Shown: positions 57,364-64,000 of the stretch, one piece after another
Position numbering within the stretch: the stretch's first letter is position 1
How the letters are laid out: every line of letters starts with the position of its first letter
Source: Streptomyces tuirus
GTDB taxonomy: Bacteria; Actinomycetota; Actinomycetes; Streptomycetales; Streptomycetaceae
DNA: 64,000 bases
Assembly: GCA_018195615.1 (NCBI GenBank)
Contig: JAGTPG010000002.1
Location: forward strand, 6,255,501-6,319,500
Reading direction: 5' to 3'
Notes under the pieces: model-generated
What the model saw: only the letters and a program-made list of their open reading frames with translations
What the model was told of the DNA's origin: nothing
The model's database searches: none
Translations under genes and position numbers: made by a program

Positions 57364-57554
57364 ACGACAGCACGATCACTCTTCCCTGGCTCGTGATACG
57401 AGAGGACGACAACGGCAACCGCTACCGGGTCGGCCGGTATGCGACCCGGGCCGAGGCCCAGAAGATCGCGGACAGCCTCGACGGCCGCGGCCACAAGCAG
57501 CTGTACTGGGTCGAGCGGCTGGGCCAGAACGGATCGACCGTGGCACACGACTGA
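57360..57554 (+). CDS. Small SPOR-like domain protein
   Basis: A 64-residue protein matching the short SPOR-like family of Streptomyces (TLPWLVIREDDNGNRYRVGR, YATRAEAQKIADSLDGRGH). SPOR domains bind denuded glycan strands at division sites, but this short form lacks any export signal, so its role may differ. ATG 57360 has GGAGGGG 4-10 nt upstream and also overlaps the stop of the upstream leader ORF. Confidence 0.85.
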   Translation: MNDSTITLPWLVIREDDNGNRYRVGRYATRAEAQKIADSLDGRGHKQLYWVERLGQNGSTVAHD

Positions 57555-57631
57555 CGACCGGGGCGTCGGCCGGGGGCGATCGACCGCGACCGGCCCAGGT
57601 GCCCGCGGGGCGGTCCCGTAGGCTCCCCGGC

Positions 57632-58066
57632 ATGAGTGAGCGGATCGTCGTGGTGGGTGCCGCGCTGCTCGACGACGGGCGGCTGCTGGCCGCCCGGCGC
57701 AGTGCGCCCGTCGAGCTGGCCGGGCGCTGGGAGTTGCCCGGTGGCAAGGTCGAGCCCGGGGAGAGGACCGACGCGGCGCTCGTGCGGGAACTGCGCGAGG
57801 AACTCGGTGTCGACGCCGAGGCCGGCGAGCGCGTTCCGGGGGAGTGGCCCCTGAGGCCGCCGTACGTCCTGCACGTGTGGACCGCGCGGCTGCGGCCCGG
57901 CTCCGCCGGCCCCGAGCCCCTGGAAGACCACGACGAACTGCGCTGGCTCGGCCCCGACGAGATCTGGGACGTGGACTGGCTCGACCAGGACGTGCCCGCC
58001 GTGCGGCAGACCCTCGCACACCTCGGACGCCTCGGCCCCCGCGCGGGAGAAGTGCCCGGCGGCTGA
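57632..58066 (+). CDS. NUDIX hydrolase (MutT-like)
   Basis: A 144-residue NUDIX enzyme. The Nudix box is GGKVEPGERTDAALVRELRE followed by ELGV, with all catalytic Glu residues present. Strand VVVGAALLDDGRLLAARR precedes it and LRWLGPDEIWDVDWL follows, as in MutT/8-oxo-dGTP diphosphatases. It probably removes oxidised nucleotides. ATG 57632 has TAGGCT 7 nt upstream and no binding site: leaderless. Confidence 0.9.
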   Translation: MSERIVVVGAALLDDGRLLAARRSAPVELAGRWELPGGKVEPGERTDAALVRELREELGVDAEAGERVPGEWPLRPPYVLHVWTARLRPGSAGPEPLEDHDELRWLGPDEIWDVDWLDQDVPAVRQTLAHLGRLGPRAGEVPGG

Positions 58067-58085
58067 GGCAGGCAGGGGGCGTGCG

Positions 58086-58634
58086 GTGTCGGACAACTGC
58101 CGTACGGCCGCGTCGTACGCCTTTCGTGCCACAGTGCGCCGCCCCGCGCGATACTCCGCCCCGGATATCGGGTATGTGCCCAATAACCCCATGAAACCGG
58201 ACATGGGCGGGATCGCTGCCTGGGAAGTGATCGGCGTGATCGACACCGAAGGTGACTGCGCCGAGTGGTCCTTTCCCGCCGAGCCGGGTGCCGTACGTAC
58301 GGCCCGTCAGGTCGTCCGCGGCCAACTCCGCCACTGGGACCTCGACAGCCTGGCCGACCTCACGGCATTGCTGGTCAGCGAGTTGGTCACCAACGCCCTG
58401 CGGCATGCCACGGGCCCCATCGGCGTCCGCCTGGTCCGCCCCTCGGAGCTAGACGGCGTCCTCCTGGTGGAGGTCTCCGACCCGCTCCCGGACCCGCCCC
58501 GCGAGCGCGCCCCCCGGCCCGAGGACGAGGGCGGCCGCGGACTGCAACTGGTGGCCTCCTCCTCCCGCCGCTGGGGCACCCGCCCCGGCGCCGCGGGCAA
58601 GACCGTGTGGTTCGAACTCGCGGTACCGAAGTGA
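58086..58634 (+). CDS. RsbW-like ATP-binding (anti-sigma kinase-like) protein
   Basis: A 182-residue protein with a HATPase_c_2 fold: N box LLVSELVTNALRHATGP, G1 VEVSDPLPDPPRERAPRP and G2 DEGGRGLQLVASSSRRWG, ending GKTVWFELAVPK. Streptomyces has many such RsbW/SpoIIAB-like proteins that act on anti-anti-sigma factors. The GTG start at 58086 gives a 35-residue N-terminal extension; ATG 58191 (MKPDMGG) is a possible alternative start. Confidence 0.85.
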   Translation: MSDNCRTAASYAFRATVRRPARYSAPDIGYVPNNPMKPDMGGIAAWEVIGVIDTEGDCAEWSFPAEPGAVRTARQVVRGQLRHWDLDSLADLTALLVSELVTNALRHATGPIGVRLVRPSELDGVLLVEVSDPLPDPPRERAPRPEDEGGRGLQLVASSSRRWGTRPGAAGKTVWFELAVPK

Positions 58635-58885
58635 AAAAACGGTGTACGTACGATCCGCCCCTGTTAAGCGACTGGTTCAGGCCAGTGGCGGTTGTCGGCG
58701 GACGGGATTCGACGACGTGTCCCCTGGTTAGAAGACTGGAAGTGTTCTCACGGTCCGGACCGAAAACCATCGGGACCGTGCTGTGATCGTGAACACCGTG
58801 TTGTGCGGCACCGTAGTGCTGGATACTGCGGGCAGCCGCCCCGGTGACCGGTGCCGGACGCGGTGAGCTGGAGGGGACGGTTCGC

Positions 58886-61519
58886 GTGAGCGAGATACCA
58901 GCGAAGGCCACGGAGTCCGAGGACCCGTCGGAGGGAGCGAGGACGAGGGCTGTGGACGGCCTGGCCTCCGCCGTGGGGGGTGCGCTCGCCGCTGACGGGG
59001 TGCAGACCGGGGACGCCATGTGGCAGAGCAGTCCCCGGGATCCATCTACGACTACATCAAGGTCGCGTCCTTCTCCATCGGCCCGGACGGGCTCGTCGAC
59101 CAGTGGAGCCTGCGCGCCGAGCACCTCTTCGGCATCCCCGCCGAACGCGCCGTCGGCATGGACCCCATCGAGACCTTCATCGACCCGCGCCTGCGCGAGC
59201 GGGGCATGCGCAAGATGGCCGAGATCCTGGACGGCCGTGAGTGGACCGGTGTGGTGCCCTTCCGGATGCCGAAGGACGCCGAGGGCGAGTGCGGCCACGA
59301 GGGACTGGCCGAGGTGTACGTCATGCCGACGCGCACCGAGGAGGGGGAGAAGGCCGCCGTCTGCATCGTCGTCGACGTCCGCACGCTGCGCAGCATCGAG
59401 ACCGACCTCGCCGCCTCGCAGGCTATTTTCAGTCAATCCCCGTTCGGCTTCCTGCTGATCGACCCCGACCTCCGGGTCCGCCGCGTCAACGAGCGGTTCG
59501 CCTCCGTCTTCGGCGGTACGTCCGACGACCACCGCGGCAAGGGCGTCCACGACTACCTCCAGCGCGGGGAGGCCGAGCGGGTCGCCGCCACGCTGCGCCG
59601 GGTGCTGGAGAGCGGCAGTTCCATCACCGACATGCACGTCACGGGTTTCGTGCCGGGCTCCGACGAGCGCCGCCACTGGTCCGTCAACCTCTACCGCGTG
59701 CACAGCGGTTCGGGCCGCCCCATCGGGGTCGCCTGGCTCGGGATCGACATCACCGCCCGCCGCGCCGCCGCCCGCGAGGCCGCCGCCGCCCGCCGCAACC
59801 TGGCTCTGCTGAACGAGGCCGGTGCCCGTATCGGCAACTCCCTCGACCTGGAGACCACGGCCCGCCAACTCCTCGACGTCGTCGTGCCCGGCTTCTGCGA
59901 CCTGGCCACCGTCGACCTCTACCAGGGCCTGCTGGTCGGCGACGAGACCCCGCCCGGGCTCGCCGACGGCAGCGCGGAGCTGCGCCGGGTGGCCTTCGCC
60001 AGCGCCGTCTCCGACGCGCCCTTCGCCGGTGCCGGTGTGCCCGTCTCGGTCGGGGCCGTCCACCACTACCCGTTCAACTCGCCCTGCGCGGACGCCCTGC
60101 GCACGGCCCGCCCGCAGTCCGTACCCCCGAGGACGGCGGGCTGGTGCAGTCCACGCTCGCCGTGCCGATGGTCGCCCACGACACCGTCGTCGGACTCGTG
60201 CAGTTCGCCCGTACCAAGGGCAGCGAGCCGTTCGGCGACCGCGACCGGGACCTGGCCGTCGAACTCGCCGCCCGTGCCGCGGTCTGCATCGACAACGCCC
60301 GCCTCTACCGGCGCGAGCACGAACGCGCGTTGATACTGCAACGGTCCCTGCTCCCGCCCGGCGACCCGGAGGCCTCCGGCCTCGACATCGCCTGCCGCTA
60401 CCTGCCCGGCAACGCCAACACCGGCCGGCCCAGCGAGGTCGGCGGCGACTGGTTCGACGTCATAGAACTCCCCGGGCACCGCACCGCGCTGGTCGTGGGC
60501 GACGTGATGGGCCGTGGCCTGCGCGCCGCGGTCGCCATGGGCGAACTCCGCACGGCGGTCCGCACGCTGGCACAGCTCGACCTGGAACCGGCCGAGGTGC
60601 TCTCCCAGTTGGACGAGATCGCCCGCGGCCTCGGAGCCCCGGCGGTGTCCAGCAGGCGACCAGGGCTGCCCGCCGCCCCCGGGAGGCGGACCTCTCGGAG
60701 GTCTACCTGGCCACCTGCGTCTACGCGGTGTACGACTCGGTCACCCGGCGCTGCACCTTCGCCAACGCGGGCCATCTGCCGCCCGTCCTGGTCGAACCGG
60801 GCGAGTCGGCGCTGATGCTGGACGTGCCGCCGGGCATGCCGCTCGGCGTCGGCGGCGAGCCCTTCGAGGAGGTCGAGGTCGAACTGCCCGAGGGCGCCCT
60901 GCTCGCGCTCTACACGGATGGACTGGTCGAAAGCCGCGACCATCCGCTCGACGAGGGCCTGCAGGCCTTCGTCAGCGCCCTGTCCGACCCCACCCAGCCG
61001 TTGGAGGACGTCTGCGACCACGTCCTCAACACCCTCGACACCCATCACGGCGAGGACGACATCGCGTTGCTGATGGCACGTGTACAGGGCCTGCCCACCG
61101 AGTCCGTCGGCGACTGGACCCTGCCACGTGAGCCGCGCAGCGTCGGCCGGGCCCGCGAGTACGCGCGCGCCCAGCTCCTCAGCTGGGACATGGAACCCCT
61201 GGTCGACACCACGGAGCTCCTGGTCAGCGAACTGGTCACCAACGCCCTGCGCTACGGCGAGGGCGAGATCCGCCTCCGACTGCTGCTGGACCGGACCCTG
61301 GTCTGCGAGGTCTGGGACTCCGGCCTGGTCCAGCCCCGCCGCCGCCGCGCCCGCGACACGGACGAGGGCGGCCGCGGCCTCCAGCTGGTCGGCCTCCTCA
61401 GCGCCGCGTGGGGCTCCCGCCGCACGCCCCGGGGCAAGACGGTCTGGTTCGAACTGCCCCTGCCCGGCGGCGAAACGACCCTGACGGACCCGGCGGAGGC
61501 GCTGCTGAGCCTGTTCTAG
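58886..61519 (+). CDS. PAS-PAS-GAF-SpoIIE phosphatase with RsbW-like domain (three frame breaks)
   Basis: An 878-residue sensor-phosphatase after three repairs: C4 at 59033-59036 (should be C5), C5 at 60124-60128 (C6) and GG at 60640-60641 (G3). Order: PAS (about 55-170, IYDYIKVASFSIGPDGLVD), PAS (about 175-295, FSQSPFGFLLIDPDLRVRR), GAF (about 305-480), SpoIIE phosphatase (EVGGDWFDVIELPGHRTALV; LYTDGLVESRDHPL; DDIALLMAR), and C-terminal HATPase (ELLVSELVTNALRYGEGEI; DEGGRGLQLVGLL). It should set the phosphorylation state of an anti-anti-sigma factor in response to sensed ligands or redox state. GTG 58886 follows GGAGGGG. Confidence 0.9.
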
Positions 61520-61574
61520 CCGGGTCTGTGAGCCGCGGTCGTCAACGGATCCGCCCGCACATAGGCTCACCTCC

Positions 61575-62167
61575 ATGCCCGACATCACGGCGACCCGCCT
61601 GGCCACGGATGCCACCGCGTCGGCCCCCGCGCTCGTCCTGCGCTCCTGGGCCCTCGGGACGCCGTCCGACTGGTCGAACTGCACCGGGACCCGGCGCTGC
61701 GCCGCTGGCTCCGGACACCCCTGGACGACGAGGCGGGCGCCGTGCGATGGCTGGACGAGCAGCGGCAGGCATGGGAGGCGGGGACCCGCTTCGCGTTCGC
61801 CGTCGAACAGCCCGGGACGCCCGGACCGGAGGGCCCGTTGGTGGGTCACGTGGTCTTCAGCAGGAGCACCCCGGACGCCCCTGCCGCCGAGGTCGGCTAC
61901 TGGACCGCAGCGCATGCCCGAGGCCTGGGGGTGGCACCACGCTCCCTGCGCGCCCTGACCGACTGGGCCTTCCGCACCTTCGCCCCTGACGGGCTGACCC
62001 GGCTGGAACTGCGGCACCAGGTGGACAACACGGCGTCGTGCCGGGTCGCGGACAAGAGCCGCTACACGCTGTCCGGCCTGCTCCCCGCGGCACCGCCCGC
62101 CTGGCCCCGACACGGCCACCTGCACGTACGGCGGGCGCCGTCCCCCGTCCTGACCCAAGCTTCCTAG
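61575..62167 (+). CDS. GNAT family N-acetyltransferase (one frame break)
   Basis: A 197-residue acetyltransferase of the RimJ/RimL type. GHVVFSRSTPDAPAAEVGYW is the core strand and AHARGLGVAPRSLRALTDWAF the acetyl-CoA loop, with the late LELRHQVDNTASCRVADKSR block. Frame breaks at GGG 61656-61658 (should be G4; WALGDAVRLVELHRD). ATG 61575 has TAGGCT 7 nt upstream: leaderless. Substrate unknown. Confidence 0.88.
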
Positions 62168-62176
62168 ACTCAGCGC

Positions 62177-62741
62177 ATGAGTGACGTCTTCGCCGTGGAC
62201 CTGGCCCTCGACCTGTCGCCGACCGTGCCGGAAGCCGTACTCGCGCACCTCCGCCGGCACGTGGAGGGCGACAGCGCGGACGACGGCAACGGCGAGGCGG
62301 ACGGGACGGACTTCGTCCCCCTGCTCACGGACCGGGGCCCGGCGGCGCACATCGGGCCTGCTGACCGGCCGACTCTCCCGGACTGCCGACCACTGGTCCC
62401 TGACGGCCCGGCAGGAAATCCGCGCGGAGCTCCTGCCCGAACTGGTCGCACTGGCGGAGATGCTCGCCTTCAACGCGAGGACCGAGGGAGTCATCGGCCA
62501 AGTGCGGTTCTACGAGGAAGATATCCCCGAACTTCTCGTCAGCAGGTCGGGAGCGCTGATGCCACTGCCGGCCTCATGTTCACGTCCCCACGTCCAGCAG
62601 GCGACGGCCGTTGTGGCTTTCACAGGACTCCATCCGGCATGCACCTACCACCGGGCATGTGGTCGTGACTCCGTCCTCGACGCGGATGACGAACTGCGAC
62701 TTGGCCCCGCGCGCTCTCAACGCCCTCCGGTCGTCACTTGA
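62177..62741 (+). CDS. Small protein of unknown function (frame break)
   Basis: A roughly 188-residue product after repair near 62354-62356 (GGG; two bases probably lost). The N-terminal half, DVFAVDLALDLSPTVPEAVL and GNGEADGTDFVPLLTDRGPA, joins RLSRTADHWSLTARQEIRAE, LLPELVALAEMLAFNART and VRFYEEDIPELL. ATG 62177 has TAGACT 6 nt upstream (leaderless). Residues after ELLVSRSG look unlike the rest and run into the lower-GC segment, so the true 3' end may be altered. Family not recognised. Confidence 0.6.
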
Positions 62742-63355
62742 ATGCTCCCGCCGCGCGTTCGGATCCACTCCTGAAGTTTTGGGCCAGATAGTTCTCGAGA
62801 GGTTCCCTCGTCTACAAGTACCACAGGCCCCAGAACGGAACCCGATGCGCCTGCCAGTTGGGTATTCTGATCGACAATCACTTGAAATGAATTCTGGTCG
62901 AACACGGAATCTCGCAGATCTGCGGATCGAAAATCGACCTGCAGTAGAGAGGATCCCATGAATTGGGTGCCTCGACAGCTGACACCAAAAGCATCGACGC
63001 CGTAAAGTGATGCCTTTACCAGATTGGCGCGGTCAAGCGTCGCGTGCCGCAATTTCGCATCATCAAGGTTCACGCGTACGAGGGAGGCGGCTGTCAGATC
63101 GGCCCCGCTGAGGTCGGCCCCTTGAGCATCCGAGCGGTACAACTCCGCATGTGCCAAACTGGCGTTCCTCAGATTGGAGTCCGTGAACCACGATTCCGAG
63201 AAATCGCCGTGCGAGAGGTCTGCCCCGCTGAGATCAAGGCCTACGGCATCCAGTCCGCCCTCACTTGTTTGGAGCCACTCGCGCAGGCGCTGGACTGCGA
63301 CGTCGTCTGCGGGAAACCGAGCCGGAGCCCATCCCTTACGGGTACCAGATGACAT
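62717..63355 (-). CDS. Pentapeptide-repeat protein, probable immunity protein
   Basis: A 212-residue pentapeptide-repeat solenoid (GLDLSGADLSHGDFSESWF, AQGADLSGADLTAASLVRVN, AKLRHATLDRANLVKASLYG) with a short N-terminal helix (VAVQRLREWLQTSEGG). No membrane segment. ATG 63355 lies inside the 3' end of the toxin gene (20-nt overlap), so translation is coupled; an upstream GTG/ATG at 63427 is in frame. The position directly behind a polymorphic toxin tail suggests it neutralises that toxin. Related solenoids protect gyrase in other systems (Qnr, MfpA, McbG), but the target here is unknown. Confidence 0.75.
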   Translation of the reverse strand: MSSGTRKGWAPARFPADDVAVQRLREWLQTSEGGLDAVGLDLSGADLSHGDFSESWFTDSNLRNASLAHAELYRSDAQGADLSGADLTAASLVRVNLDDAKLRHATLDRANLVKASLYGVDAFGVSCRGTQFMGSSLLQVDFRSADLRDSVFDQNSFQVIVDQNTQLAGASGSVLGPVVLVDEGTSRELSGPKLQEWIRTRGGSIQVTTGGR

Positions 63356-64000
63356 TGTCTTCCCAGCCGTTCTTTTCGACGATGGATTTGATGTCGTCAA
63401 TCGCTGCTTGGTTCGCGTTCCTGACATCCAGGATAACTGTGCGGTTCTTCCCGACGATCTGCTCGGAAAGTTTACTCACCCATCGAGTGTTATTGGCTGG
63501 ATCGTAGGCACCGCGGAAAGGTTGAGACTTGTCGCGCACATTATTGAAGGGGGGCCAGTCTGAATGAACACCCTTGATGTCATAATACCGCCCGGTGCTT
63601 GGTGAGTAGAATTCCCCACGATCGGCGACTGAAGGACGTTGAATGTCGTCTGGGAGACGCCCTTGCTCCCGTAGATCCAGGCCCACCCGAGCCTCGTCCT
63701 TTGAAGGCTCAGATATTCCGCCGTTCTTGTCGGGATCGCGTTGCAACTGGTCGAAATCTTCAGGACTCCGGTGTGCCACCTCGTCCAGGTGCCCCCAATG
63801 GGCTGTCCTCTCCTCCGGCGTCAGTTCCGGCAGGGGCTCATTGCCTCGCGGTGCGTCCACTCCATCGGATCCGGTCGGCCCGTCCGTGCCATGGTCGTGG
63901 GAACTCGTGCTGTGACTGCCCCCGGTGTACTCGCGACTGCCCAGCGTGCCACTTTCGTGGCCGACCGGACTTGGTTCCTCTCGGTAGCCAGGGGAGTTGT
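63336..64000 (-). CDS. C-terminal part of a polymorphic toxin (runs off right edge)
   Basis: The frame is open from the right edge to the stop at 63336, 221 codons visible. First comes a Gly/Ser/His-rich linker (about residues 1-50: GSREYTGGSHSTSSHDHG), then a Pro/Glu-rich pretoxin-like stretch (PLPELTPEERTAHWGHLDEV), then a terminal domain of about 105 residues: FYSPSTGRYYDIKGVHSDWP, RGAYDPANNTRWVSKLSEQI, TVILDVRNANQAAIDDIKS and GWEDNVIWYP. The DIK element could be part of a restriction-endonuclease-like core; this is tentative. The N-terminal delivery domains are outside the window. Confidence 0.72.
   Translation of the reverse strand, partial: NSPGYREEPSPVGHESGTLGSREYTGGSHSTSSHDHGTDGPTGSDGVDAPRGNEPLPELTPEERTAHWGHLDEVAHRSPEDFDQLQRDPDKNGGISEPSKDEARVGLDLREQGRLPDDIQRPSVADRGEFYSPSTGRYYDIKGVHSDWPPFNNVRDKSQPFRGAYDPANNTRWVSKLSEQIVGKNRTVILDVRNANQAAIDDIKSIVEKNGWEDNVIWYP

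Overview
The base composition (about 70% G+C), GTG/TTG starts, TANNNT promoters and gene content (WhiB-like protein, F420-type oxidoreductase, polyphosphate glucokinase, SpoIIE/RsbW-type regulators, DUF1707, DUF4245, SPOR-like protein) identify this as chromosome of a Streptomyces. The order ahpD-ahpC-oxyR and then fumC, fumB, DUF1707, whiB-like, glpX, DUF4245, nitroreductase, xseB, xseA, ispH, ppgK, ychF is, as far as I remember, that of the Streptomyces core.

Layout. 0-5.4 kb: membrane protein, DUF192, an overlapping lipoprotein/secreted-protein pair, luciferase-like oxidoreductase, GNAT, methyltransferase. 5.7-11 kb: a candidate C-rich small RNA, uppS, phoH-like, a structured leader before a lysozyme-like gene, AI-2E permease. 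11-18 kb: ahpCD/oxyR, a PadR-controlled FtsX-type ABC exporter, an SPFH protein with a small RHH partner. 18-27 kb: class A PBP, small secreted proteins, then a three-gene cluster (glycoside-hydrolase-like multidomain protein, membrane protein, Tat-exported M15-like protein that has lost its zinc ligands). 27-44.6 kb: SpoIIE phosphatase, both fumarases (with a stray duplicate of the fumB 3' end), WhiB-like, glpX, exonuclease VII, ispH, ppgK, ychF. 44.7-50.3 kb: accessory block with a PIN/RHH toxin-antitoxin pair, an SNF2 helicase with a HhH-like N-terminus, an orphan CdiI-like immunity gene divergent from a DUF234 ATPase, and two decayed gene remnants. 50-62 kb: cupin/MmyB-type regulator, subtilisin next to a serpin, GntR, a leader peptide with a TTA codon coupled to a SPOR-like gene, NUDIX, and two more RsbW/SpoIIE regulators. 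62.7-64 kb: a lower-GC segment with the C-terminal part of a polymorphic toxin (running off the right edge) and an overlapping pentapeptide-repeat gene that is probably its immunity protein.

A technical point governs the whole annotation: about 25 single-base losses, nearly all in short runs of C or G, break otherwise well-conserved genes, including ispH and ychF. They look like uncorrected read errors, so these genes are annotated as single CDS with the break positions stated. Lengths quoted for such genes are after restoring the missing base(s). Many genes have a TANNNT box 6-7 nt before the start codon and no ribosome binding site, which suggests leaderless mRNAs.
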